Assembly: GCA_019638495.1 (NCBI GenBank) | Contig: JAHBTQ010000001.1 | Coordinates: 682,001-746,000, forward strand | Source of the DNA: Taibaiella sp. | GTDB lineage: Bacteria; Bacteroidota; Bacteroidia; Chitinophagales; Chitinophagaceae | Reading direction: 5' to 3' | Length of the DNA stretch: 64,000 nucleotides | Shown here: positions 7,547 through 15,642 of the stretch, in pieces | Numbering within the stretch: the stretch's first letter is position 1 | How the letters are laid out: the number at the start of each line of letters is the position of its first letter | Made by a program: the position numbers and the translations under genes | The notes under the pieces: model-generated | Databases searched by the model: none | What the model was told of the DNA's origin: nothing | What the model saw: the letters and a program-made list of their open reading frames with translations, nothing else

Positions 7547-8377
7547 ATGGCACGAAGCATTTCCGAAATACAACAGCAAATCATAGATACCAAGAATGCA
7601 GACAGCACTTTGAACAGCTATGTCTGGAGCACAAGCAATGTATCTATGTGGCGGCTGTGGACCTATATAACTGCGGTTTGCATCTGGACACTTGAGAATC
7701 TGTTCGATTATCACCGGGACGAGATTCTGTCCATAGTGGCTACGCAGAAGCCGCATTCACTTCAGTGGTATGTAAACAAGGCGCGCATGTTCCAGAAAGG
7801 AATACCGTTACCCGAGGGAAGTGACACCTATACGACCCTTTCCGACGACCCTTCCGTGGCAATAGTAAAATATGCTGCCGCTATCGAGCTCTCGAATATG
7901 ATTCGTATTAAGGCTGCAAAATCTTCCGGCGATGCGCTGGCACCGCTTTCGCCATCAGAGCTTTCATCATTCTCTGACTATATGAACAAGATCAAGGACG
8001 CAGGCATTCGTCTGCAGGTTACCAGCGACAGTCCCGATGTATTGCAACTTGCTATAAATGTCTATTACGACCCGCTTGTACTTTCCGCAACCGGTAGTCG
8101 TCTCGATGGGTCATCCTCTACTCCCGTACTATCTGCAATAAATGCATTCCTGAGAAACCTACCGTTTAATGGAGTTTTTATTTTGAACGATTTCATAACA
8201 GCGCTCCAGGCGATAGAAGGTGTTGCGATTGGGCACATTTTGACAGCACAGGCAAACTACGCTATGACGCCCTTCTTACCGATAGATGTAAAATACACAC
8301 CTGACGCCGGGTATATGATCCTTGATGAAACCTACTTCAATGCAAACGTAAACTACCTGCCGTATTCTGTCGCCTGA
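7547..8377 (+). CDS. Baseplate J-like protein
   Basis: A 276-residue protein in the gpJ position. The N-terminus ('RSISEIQQQIIDTKNADSTL') is the helical region common to Bacteroidota baseplate J homologues; then comes a Trp-rich helix pair ('SMWRLWTYITAVCIWTLENL'), followed by a beta-rich C-terminal half with 'LPFNGVFILNDFITALQAIEG', which matches the 'G..v..s.l...i..v.GV' region of gpJ. gpJ-like subunits form the wedge arms of the baseplate and trigger sheath contraction. It is followed 15 bases later by the gpI-like gene. Confidence 0.6.
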   Translation: MARSISEIQQQIIDTKNADSTLNSYVWSTSNVSMWRLWTYITAVCIWTLENLFDYHRDEILSIVATQKPHSLQWYVNKARMFQKGIPLPEGSDTYTTLSDDPSVAIVKYAAAIELSNMIRIKAAKSSGDALAPLSPSELSSFSDYMNKIKDAGIRLQVTSDSPDVLQLAINVYYDPLVLSATGSRLDGSSSTPVLSAINAFLRNLPFNGVFILNDFITALQAIEGVAIGHILTAQANYAMTPFLPIDVKYTPDAGYMILDETYFNANVNYLPYSVA

Positions 8378-8392
8378 TAAATTAATTGCTAT

Positions 8393-8896
8393 ATGGGATT
8401 TTTTGACATCAATTTCGACTCTCTGCGAACACAGTTGCTACCTGTTCGTCTTCGCAAACCCAGGATGAAAGCATGGATGCGCGCGCTTGTTTCCCCCGTC
8501 ACCTGGCTACATTCTAAATTCCGAAGCAATCGTGATGCCAACCTGTATACGCTTGCTCACAACAGCCAGGTGGTCTATTTGCAGGCTGCGCTTAATGACA
8601 CCTTCGACCCTGTTGGTCGTGGTATATTGATCGTAGACGGTCCATATGAAGATCCTCTATTCGTCTACCTTCCTCCAGAGCTATCTCCGCTTTGGCTCGG
8701 CCTGGAAAGCGAGGCCGGAAGCATGCCCTTCTCCACCCCTGCGACGCTCTACACAGTGGGTGAAACGTCGCTGATGGGATACGCATTCATCGTAAAGGTT
8801 CCTGCAGGTATCAGTTTTGACATGGGCCGCATGAAGGCACTGATAGACAAGTATCGCATCGCGGGTAGAAACATTTACCAGGTCACTACATACTAA
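8393..8896 (+). CDS. Tail protein I-like baseplate/fibre-connecting protein
   Basis: A 167-residue protein between the gpJ-like and fibre genes, where P2- and Mu-like clusters encode gpI. The N-terminal 50 residues are basic ('RLRKPRMKAWMRALVSPVTW') and may contact the baseplate. The rest is a mixed alpha/beta domain ending in 'YRIAGRNIYQVTTY'. Sequence similarity to gpI is not obvious; the call depends on position, size and strand. It would link the fibre to the baseplate. No membrane segment or catalytic motif is evident. Confidence 0.4.
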   Translation: MGFFDINFDSLRTQLLPVRLRKPRMKAWMRALVSPVTWLHSKFRSNRDANLYTLAHNSQVVYLQAALNDTFDPVGRGILIVDGPYEDPLFVYLPPELSPLWLGLESEAGSMPFSTPATLYTVGETSLMGYAFIVKVPAGISFDMGRMKALIDKYRIAGRNIYQVTTY

Positions 8897-8910
8897 ACAA
8901 AAACGCTACA

Positions 8911-9750
8911 ATGAAGAAGATAGACTTTTCACAGCCGGGAGGATTTCCCCTTACACAAGACCAGCTTAACTACCTGCAACAGTCCTATACGGAATGCGCC
9001 CATGCGCTCGCCCGGATGGGCGGCGACATCAGCGGTCCTTTCATTATCAGTGGCATGTCCATCAGCAATCCTTCGCTTGGCGAGTATACTGTTACTGACG
9101 GATGGTTATACTACAACGGTGAGATCGTACACTTTCTTGCCAACACAATAACAGGCGCAGCGGGTAGTCTGGCTCCTTTTGTGGTTATCAGCCCGGTTGC
9201 AAGTTCCTTATTGTTTAACGATGGTAGTACCCCTCCCGTAATAGGCGACTCCACGGCTACTATAGTTGCAATGCCAGTTGGAACTTCTACTGATGCCACT
9301 CACTTTCCCTTGCTACAGCTACAACGCTTTGGCGTAGGTTTCGGGCTGGCAAACAGGGAGGCCAGCTGGCAAAGCTTACCTGTTAGCACCATTGCCGCCG
9401 ATGGAGGTGTTACCGGCACTATTTACTACAAGAAGAATTATCTCTCCAATACGCTGCATCTACGCGGCACGCTCACGTCTTCAAACGCACAAAACTTTGC
9501 CGCCTCACCGGGCAGCGCCTTCTACATTATGGGCACACTTCCGGCAGGGTATGCGCCAAGTAATACAGTTTATTTTATGGCCCAGTATTTTCTTGCTGCG
9601 GGTATTAAAGATGACTTAGGCGTTGCTTGGATAAGAACGATAAATTGTGCTGTTAATTTCGCCGGACAGATTTTCTTAGGATGGGTCAGACCTGAACTTT
9701 CCATTTCTGGTTACGGAGTAAATTTCAATACGGTGATTCCTTTGGACTGA
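8911..9750 (+). CDS. Tail fibre / receptor-binding protein
   Basis: A 279-residue protein, last in the tail operon. The N-terminus ('KKIDFSQPGGFPLTQDQLNY') resembles the baseplate-attachment domain of Bacteroidota phage fibres and is followed by a Gly/Ser/Thr-rich beta region and a C-terminal Gly-rich domain ('LPAGYAPSNTVYF', 'INCAVNFAGQIFLGWVRPEL') typical of receptor-binding tips. It probably decides which cells are bound. No separate fibre chaperone or variable-template cassette is visible. Its stop TGA (9748-9750) directly abuts the stop of convergent mreD (9751-9753), which marks the sharp right edge of the module. Confidence 0.6.
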   Translation: MKKIDFSQPGGFPLTQDQLNYLQQSYTECAHALARMGGDISGPFIISGMSISNPSLGEYTVTDGWLYYNGEIVHFLANTITGAAGSLAPFVVISPVASSLLFNDGSTPPVIGDSTATIVAMPVGTSTDATHFPLLQLQRFGVGFGLANREASWQSLPVSTIAADGGVTGTIYYKKNYLSNTLHLRGTLTSSNAQNFAASPGSAFYIMGTLPAGYAPSNTVYFMAQYFLAAGIKDDLGVAWIRTINCAVNFAGQIFLGWVRPELSISGYGVNFNTVIPLD

Positions 9751-10296
9751 TCAAGCACGTGAAGTATCCTGGCGCGTAAACAGCAACAGATAGACGATTA
9801 CGAATAACATGGATGTAGCAGCCGACGCCATAGTCTTTAACAAAAGATGCCCAAGGTTACTCAGATTCCACAATTCCAAAGCAAAGAACAGCAAGTGATG
9901 TAGTATCAGCAGGAAACCGCTGTAAACAAGAAAAGGCATCCACCCCATGTTTTTTATCGATGGTTGCAATCCTTCATATTCAGACAGGTTACGAGGCAAC
10001 AAGGCTCCCAGCACGTTGGTGCGCAGGTAGGCTATCAATACGGTTGCACAAGCGTGCATACCTGCTGTGTTTGTAAAAGAATCAACTGTGATTCCGAGGA
10101 CAAAACCAGCAATAAGCAGCAGCCATACCGGGGTGTCAAATGGCATCAACAACAAAAACAGCGGATAAATCAACGGAATAAATACAGGAAAGCCACCGGG
10201 GTCGCTCCACCAGCGCAGGGTAATATTGTTCAGTATGAGCACCTGTAGCAGCACTATGATACAAAACCTCAGTATGTTTTTTATGTACACATTCAT
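9751..10296 (-). CDS. mreD: Rod shape-determining protein MreD
   Basis: A 181-residue integral membrane protein with about five to six hydrophobic segments ('ILRFCIIVLLQVLILNNI', 'LIYPLFLLLMPF', 'LLLIAGFVLGITVDSF'), the size and topology of MreD. MreD is a membrane partner in the MreBCD complex that directs lateral cell-wall growth. It lies 19 bases after mreC on the minus strand. In many Bacteroidota the next genes are the transpeptidase gene mrdA and rodA; here the tail module is met instead, convergent and with no spacer. Confidence 0.85.
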   Translation of the reverse strand: MNVYIKNILRFCIIVLLQVLILNNITLRWWSDPGGFPVFIPLIYPLFLLLMPFDTPVWLLLIAGFVLGITVDSFTNTAGMHACATVLIAYLRTNVLGALLPRNLSEYEGLQPSIKNMGWMPFLVYSGFLLILHHLLFFALELWNLSNLGHLLLKTMASAATSMLFVIVYLLLFTRQDTSRA

Positions 10297-10315
10297 ACCC
10301 TTGCTTTTTAGTCTG

Positions 10316-11176
10316 CTATTTGCTTTTTACAGACGCCGAGTCTTCAAGCGCCCTTTGTTCCACGGCCATCTTGTTTTCTGCGACGTACACATATTGAAGG
10401 TTTGCAAAATCGGTTGAAGGTTTCAGGTAGAGCCGCTGCATAGTGTTCTTTTTCACTACCTCGGTTGAGATCACGGTCCCAATGAGTATGTCGGGAGGAA
10501 AGAGTGAGTAACTGTTTGTAAACACAGAGTCGCCTCTTTTTACTTTCACCTGCTGTGGCACATCAACCATTGTAAGCACCCGCGCGTTTTTGCCTTCCCA
10601 AAGTACAAATCCGTTAGTACCAACTCTCAGCTTTGCACTCACTTTTTGTTTTGAACTCAGAACAGATAATACACTTGCAAAATTTGCTGAGACATGTTCT
10701 ACGCGACCCACTATTCCGGTACCGGATACTACTGCCATATTCTTCCGTATACCGGAAGCCGAACCCCTGTTCAACGTAATGTAGTTGTCGCTGGAATTAG
10801 TGGAGTTATTTATAACACGTGCGGCACGGTATATATACTGCGCATACCTTATTATGTGTTTTGCAGTGTCTGCTATGCCTACCTTTTTCAGAGCCAGTGT
10901 ATCTACGAGAGTATCTACACTTTTGTAGGATGCCAACATTTCACGCAGACGAGCATTCTCCCTTTGCAAGCTGTCATTCATCTTTCTCAGCCCGAAATAG
11001 TAAACCACATCGTTCTGTTTTTTATACACGAGGCCCGATACTGCGTTTGCCGAACTTATGATGTCATTGCCCTGCAGTGTGTTGGTGCGTTGGATCATGA
11101 CAATACACGTCACTTCTAACCCCAGGAAAAGTATAAGGTTAAAGAAACGACGTATGAATAATATGAAATTGCGCAC
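10316..11176 (-). CDS. mreC: Rod shape-determining protein MreC
   Basis: A 286-residue protein with one N-terminal membrane segment ('LILFLGLEVTCIVMI'), a short coiled coil ('NDSLQRENARLREML', residues about 67-81), and two beta-barrel domains typical of MreC ('GIVGRVEHVSANFASVLSVL', 'GDSVFTNSYSLFPPDILIGT'). MreC bridges cytoplasmic MreB and periplasmic cell-wall synthases. It is transcribed after mreB and before mreD. The gap to mreB is about 100 bases and includes a 6-bp stem inverted repeat. Confidence 0.9.
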   Translation of the reverse strand: MRNFILFIRRFFNLILFLGLEVTCIVMIQRTNTLQGNDIISSANAVSGLVYKKQNDVVYYFGLRKMNDSLQRENARLREMLASYKSVDTLVDTLALKKVGIADTAKHIIRYAQYIYRAARVINNSTNSSDNYITLNRGSASGIRKNMAVVSGTGIVGRVEHVSANFASVLSVLSSKQKVSAKLRVGTNGFVLWEGKNARVLTMVDVPQQVKVKRGDSVFTNSYSLFPPDILIGTVISTEVVKKNTMQRLYLKPSTDFANLQYVYVAENKMAVEQRALEDSASVKSK

Positions 11177-11251
11177 CCTTCGGGAATTTGTTTTCAGAAT
11201 CCGGAATACAACATGGCGATTCGAAATCCTGGTTACCGATGCCGATCCCCA

Positions 11252-11267
11252 CCCGATAGCAATCGGG
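11252..11267. repeat. Palindromic hairpin between mreB and mreC
   Basis: CCCGAT-AGCA-ATCGGG forms a 6-bp stem with a 4-base loop in the gap between mreB and mreC. It has no T-run on the minus side, so it is not a clear terminator. A palindrome of this form is, from memory, frequent in Bacteroidota genomes; it could tune mRNA processing between the two genes. Confidence 0.5.
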
Positions 11268-11278
11268 AAAATAAAGAA

Positions 11279-12310
11279 TTACTTCATCAGGAAAGGCATG
11301 CGTGCTATGTTCTTAAGCGCCATGCCGGTGCCTCGTACCACTGCACGTAGCGGATCGTCGGCCACATGTACCGGGAGTTTAATCTTGTGCGATATACGTT
11401 TGTCCAACCCGCGCAGTAAGGCGCCGCCGCCAGTTAGATAAAGCCCGCGCCTGTAAATGTCTGCAGCAAGTTCAGGAGGTGTGCTTTCAAGTGCTTTCAG
11501 TATCGCTTCTTCTATTTTGAAAATCGATTTGTCGAGCGCCTCTGCTACCTCTTGGTACGATACCATTATCTGCTTGGGAATGCCGGTTACAAGGTCGCGT
11601 CCGTTTACAGCAATATCGTCAGGCGGGTTGTCCAGCTCTTTTAATGCTGATCCCACATGAATTTTTATCTGCTCCGCAGTACGCTCGCCGATCATCAGGC
11701 TATGGTAGCGACGCATAGCTTCCATGATATCTCCGGTAAATTCATCACCTGCTATGCGGATAGACTGATCACAAACAATACCTGCCAACGCGATAACCGA
11801 GATACCGGTAGTACCACCCCCAATATCTATGATCATATTACCGGTAGGCTCCTCCACGTCTATCCCAATACCCAGTGCAGCGGCCATTGGCTCATGTATC
11901 ATATACACTTCTTTGGCGCCTGCCTGTTCTGCTGAGTCGCGGACGGCACGCTTTTCCACCTCGGTGATGCTGGAAGGAATGCATATAACCATTCGCCAGC
12001 TAGGTGGGAACATAGGCTTTTTGGGGTACACGAGTTTTATCATTTCGCGCAGCATACCTTCGGCAGCGTTAAAGTCAGCGATCACGCCATCTTTCAGCGG
12101 TCTAATGGTTTTAAGATTCTCATGCGTCTTTTCATGCATCATCATCGCCTTCTTACCCACTGCCACTATCTTATTTGTGGTACGGTCTATCGCTACAATC
12201 GAAGGTTCATCTACCACCACCTGGTCGTTGTGAATAATAAGCGTATTTGCAGTACCAAGATCAATAGCGATCTCCTGCGTCAGAAATTTAAAGAAGCCTA
12301 AGAAACTCAT
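11279..12310 (-). CDS. mreB: Rod shape-determining actin homologue MreB
   Basis: A 343-residue actin-like ATPase. The phosphate-1 motif 'IDLGTANTLI' (about residues 15-24), the phosphate-2 motif 'IDIGGGTTGISVIAL' (about 165-179) and the adenosine motif 'GLYLTGGGALLRGL' (about 290-303) are intact. MreB filaments organise peptidoglycan synthesis. The N-terminus ('MSFLGFFKFLTQEIAIDLG') is a short amphipathic extension that can bind the membrane. It is first in the mreBCD operon and divergent from carB. Confidence 0.95.
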   Translation of the reverse strand: MSFLGFFKFLTQEIAIDLGTANTLIIHNDQVVVDEPSIVAIDRTTNKIVAVGKKAMMMHEKTHENLKTIRPLKDGVIADFNAAEGMLREMIKLVYPKKPMFPPSWRMVICIPSSITEVEKRAVRDSAEQAGAKEVYMIHEPMAAALGIGIDVEEPTGNMIIDIGGGTTGISVIALAGIVCDQSIRIAGDEFTGDIMEAMRRYHSLMIGERTAEQIKIHVGSALKELDNPPDDIAVNGRDLVTGIPKQIMVSYQEVAEALDKSIFKIEEAILKALESTPPELAADIYRRGLYLTGGGALLRGLDKRISHKIKLPVHVADDPLRAVVRGTGMALKNIARMPFLMK

Positions 12311-12387
12311 TATCAGCCGAATTTTTTATGTGATGTCAATAGACGCCAAAAAGCGATCAAAACGGGCGGGAATAGTACCCTTTGGGC

Positions 12388-12396
12388 ACAAAATTA
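12388..12396 (-). promoter_or_regulatory. Candidate -7 box for mreB
   Basis: On the minus strand the bases read TAATTTTGT, a match to the Bacteroidota TAnnTTTG box, 78 bases upstream of the mreB ATG. No convincing -33 TTG was identified. Confidence 0.35.
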
Positions 12397-12578
12397 TGTA
12401 AATATTAATGCCCGTCACCCTAATTTATCCCTGCCCGAAAATAGTTATCAACACCCATGTACATAATCATAAATAGAACATACAACAGAGACTCATAACA
12501 AAATATGCTATTCGAATGTTGCGACCTATGGCTTACAAATTCCCGTATAGAACCTGAAAAACTACAGCCAAAATTTGC

Positions 12579-12587
12579 TACTTTTGC
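12579..12587 (+). promoter_or_regulatory. Candidate -7 box for carB
   Basis: TACTTTTGC matches TAnnTTTG and lies 82 bases before the carB ATG. The -33 element is weak. A 6-bp hairpin (TCGGGC-GTTGA-GCCCGA, 12591-12607) would be at the very 5' end of the transcript. Confidence 0.45.
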
Positions 12588-12669
12588 GCCTCGGGCGTTG
12601 AGCCCGATTTCTATATCTGCTCATCCCGCCCATTTTACTCTTTAGTATTAATTTTTTAGTCTTTTTACG

Positions 12670-15582
12670 ATGCCTCGCGATCTGTCTATAAAAAGTGTGC
12701 TTATTATCGGCTCCGGCCCCATTATCATTGGGCAAGCCTGCGAATTTGATTATTCCGGTTCCCAGGCCGCACGAAGCCTTCGTGAAGAAGGTGTAAGGGT
12801 GATACTGATCAACTCAAATCCGGCCACTATTATGACGGACCCTATTATGGCGGATAGAGTTTACCTTTTGCCCTTAACGGTAGAGAGTATTGAGCAAATA
12901 TTAGAAGAAAACGAGATTGATGCTGTATTGCCTACAATGGGAGGCCAAACGGCATTGAACCTCGCCAAAGAAGCAGAAGAGCTTGGCATATGGGAGAGAA
13001 ATAATGTACGCCTGATAGGCGTAGATATCAAGGCAATTGATAAGGCTGAGGATCGTGAGCTTTTCCGCAAGTGGATGATAGAGCTGGGTGTACCAATAGC
13101 CCGTGCCAAAACCGCAAACTCCCTTTTGGAGGGTAAGGAATTTGCACAGGAGCTACAAGTGCTGGCAAGCGGGCAGGCGGGCAGCGGTGTTCCCAATTCG
13201 AACGTAGTATACTCGGGCTTTCAGCCTGTAGTTATTCGCCCTTCTTTTACGCTGGGCGGCACAGGGGGCAGCATTGTATATCACAAAGAAGACCTTGATG
13301 CTGCACTGGATCGTGGGCTTACCGCCTCGCCGATACATGAGGTGCTTGTAGAGCAGGCGGTAATGGGCTGGAAAGAGTTTGAGCTGGAGCTGCTTCGCGA
13401 TGCGAATGACAACGTTGTGATCATTTGCACGGTAGAGAACTTTGACCCGATGGGTATACATACAGGTGACAGCATTACTGTAGCTCCTGCCATGACATTG
13501 AGCGATACTGCATTCCAGCTCATGCGCAATACCGCTATACGAATGATGCGCGACCTGGGCAACTTTGCCGGTGGCTGCAACGTGCAGTTTGCGCTTAACC
13601 CGGTAACTGAAGAAATTATAGCCATAGAAATTAATCCCCGTGTAAGTCGCTCTTCGGCTCTTGCATCAAAGGCTACAGGCTACCCGATAGCGAAAATAGC
13701 GGCCAAGTTGGCTATTGGCTATTCGCTGGATGAATTGAGCAACCAAATAACGAAGACTACATCTGCCTACTTTGAGCCGGCACTGGACTACGTGATTGTA
13801 AAAATGCCGCGTTGGAACTTTGATAAGTTCAAGGGTGCAGACGACACACTGGGCTTCCAGATGAAGTCTGTGGGAGAGGTAATGGCCATTGGCCGCACCT
13901 TCCCGGAGGCATTGCAGAAAGCATGCCAAAGCCTGGAGAATAATGCAACCGGGCTTTCATTTATCAGTACCAGTCGCCTGAAGCCTGAAGAGCTGATAGA
14001 CGCACTGAAGCGCCCTACATGGGACAGGATATTCCGGATCAAGGAAGCCATGGCTGCTGGCGTTTCAATCAAGACTATCCGTGAGCTTACTCAAATTGAT
14101 CGTTGGTTCCTTTACCAGATACAGGATATTGTAAACCTGGAAGGTGAGCTTAAGAAATTGCGACACCTCGATAAGATTCCGGAATCGTTAATGCGGGAAG
14201 CTAAACAAATGGGCTTTGGGGACGAGCAAATAGCAGACCTCCTCTCAGACTGTTCAGGAGATGATGTATACGAATACCGTAAGTCGATGAACATACGCCG
14301 CGTGTACAAGATGGTAGATACCTGCAGTGCAGAATTCGAGGCAAAAACGCCCTACTACTACAGCACATTCGAGACACTTGCATTAGCGGCACCGGCAGAT
14401 GTTACCGGCAATGAAAGCGTTTCCACAGATAAAAAGAAGATCATAGTGCTGGGCTCCGGGCCTAATAGAATAGGCCAGGGTATTGAGTTTGACTACTGCT
14501 GCACACATGGCCTTATCGCCCTACGCGAATGTGGATACGAAGCAATAATGGTCAACTGCAACCCGGAAACCGTTTCCACAGATTTTGATATTGCTGACAA
14601 ACTATACTTTGAGCCTGTTTATTGGGAACACCTGTGGGAAATAATAGAGCATGAAAAACCCGAAGGAGTTATCGTTCAGCTTGGAGGTCAAACGGCACTG
14701 AAACTTGCGAAAAAGCTAAATGAGCGTGGGATAAAGATAGTTGGGACGTCATTCGACAATATGGATATCGCCGAAGACCGGGGCCGTTTCAGCGATACGC
14801 TTAAGGAACTGAACATACCTTACCCACGCTATGGCACGGCCTACACTACCGACGAGGCAATAGATGTTGCCAACGAGGTGGGATACCCTGTTCTTGTTCG
14901 TCCTTCCTATGTTCTGGGTGGACAACGTATGCGCATTGTGATTAACGATGAAGAGCTGGAAAAAAGTGTTGTAAGCCTGCTGAAACACTTACCGGGGAAC
15001 AAAATACTCATAGACCATTTCCTGGACCGTTGCCAGGAGGCCGAAGTAGACGCTATTTGTGATGGTGAAGAGGTGCACATCATGGGTATTATGGAGCACA
15101 TAGAGCCTGCAGGTATTCACAGCGGTGATAGCCATGCACTGCTACCCGTGTTCAACCTCGGGCCGCTGGTTGTGGAGGAGATGGCTGAAATAGCCCGAAA
15201 GATCGCCCTTCGCCTCAATGTAAAAGGACTTATCAACATACAGTTTGCCATCAAGGACAATAAAGTGTATGTAATAGAGGCTAATCCGCGTGCCAGCCGC
15301 ACAACACCATTCATCGCAAAGGCTTACAATATTCCTTACCTCAACATTGCCACCAAAGTAATGCTGGGCGAGAAGAAGCTTAAAGACTTTGTAATGGAGA
15401 AAAATCTGGACGGATTTGCGGTGAAAGAGCCGGTATTTAGCTTTAACAAGTTCCCGAATGTAAATAAGGAATTGGGGCCTGAAATGAAGAGTACCGGGGA
15501 GGCCATCAGGTTTATCAAGAACCTGCGCGACCCCTGGTTCCGCCAACTCTACAAGGAAAGGAGCATGCACCTGAGCCGCTAA
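12670..15582 (+). CDS. carB: Carbamoyl-phosphate synthase large subunit
   Basis: A 970-residue enzyme that makes carbamoyl phosphate from bicarbonate, ammonia and two ATP for pyrimidine and arginine synthesis. Two ATP-grasp halves are visible: 'LIIGSGPIIIGQACEFDYSG' near residue 10 and 'IIVLGSGPNRIGQGIEFDYC' near residue 590. Each half continues with the nucleotide-binding loop (e.g. 'PSFTLGGTGGS', 'PSYVLGGQRM') and metal-binding 'EINPRVSRSS' / 'EANPRASRTT'. The protein ends with 'DPWFRQLYKERSMHLSR' and lacks the ~130-residue C-terminal allosteric (MGS-like) domain of E. coli CarB (1073 residues); shorter forms are usual in Bacteroidota. There is an extra ~15-residue loop around residue 165-185. 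No carA is adjacent. Confidence 0.95.
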   Translation: MPRDLSIKSVLIIGSGPIIIGQACEFDYSGSQAARSLREEGVRVILINSNPATIMTDPIMADRVYLLPLTVESIEQILEENEIDAVLPTMGGQTALNLAKEAEELGIWERNNVRLIGVDIKAIDKAEDRELFRKWMIELGVPIARAKTANSLLEGKEFAQELQVLASGQAGSGVPNSNVVYSGFQPVVIRPSFTLGGTGGSIVYHKEDLDAALDRGLTASPIHEVLVEQAVMGWKEFELELLRDANDNVVIICTVENFDPMGIHTGDSITVAPAMTLSDTAFQLMRNTAIRMMRDLGNFAGGCNVQFALNPVTEEIIAIEINPRVSRSSALASKATGYPIAKIAAKLAIGYSLDELSNQITKTTSAYFEPALDYVIVKMPRWNFDKFKGADDTLGFQMKSVGEVMAIGRTFPEALQKACQSLENNATGLSFISTSRLKPEELIDALKRPTWDRIFRIKEAMAAGVSIKTIRELTQIDRWFLYQIQDIVNLEGELKKLRHLDKIPESLMREAKQMGFGDEQIADLLSDCSGDDVYEYRKSMNIRRVYKMVDTCSAEFEAKTPYYYSTFETLALAAPADVTGNESVSTDKKKIIVLGSGPNRIGQGIEFDYCCTHGLIALRECGYEAIMVNCNPETVSTDFDIADKLYFEPVYWEHLWEIIEHEKPEGVIVQLGGQTALKLAKKLNERGIKIVGTSFDNMDIAEDRGRFSDTLKELNIPYPRYGTAYTTDEAIDVANEVGYPVLVRPSYVLGGQRMRIVINDEELEKSVVSLLKHLPGNKILIDHFLDRCQEAEVDAICDGEEVHIMGIMEHIEPAGIHSGDSHALLPVFNLGPLVVEEMAEIARKIALRLNVKGLINIQFAIKDNKVYVIEANPRASRTTPFIAKAYNIPYLNIATKVMLGEKKLKDFVMEKNLDGFAVKEPVFSFNKFPNVNKELGPEMKSTGEAIRFIKNLRDPWFRQLYKERSMHLSR

Positions 15583-15642
15583 TTGCATAGCACAAATGCA
15601 GATGTGCCACAAAAAATATATATTCGCTCAATAAAGCCTGAT

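Larger units (their letters stand above)
12311..12669. other. Divergent mreB/carB intergenic region
   Basis: The 359 bases hold candidate -7 boxes for both genes and a small carB leader hairpin (12591-12607). No ORF or RNA gene was identified. One TTATCAACA 9-mer (12444-12452) resembles a DnaA box but is isolated. Confidence 0.4.

Noticed and set aside
1..9750. Type VI secretion system or classical eCIS assignment
   Set aside because: No TssB/TssC-, ClpV-, TssJLM-like or eCIS-type AAA+ gene is visible; sheath type and gene order point to a phage-tail lineage.
12444..12452. DnaA box TTATCAACA near mreB
   Set aside because: A single near-match with no cluster, AT-rich tract or repeats around it.
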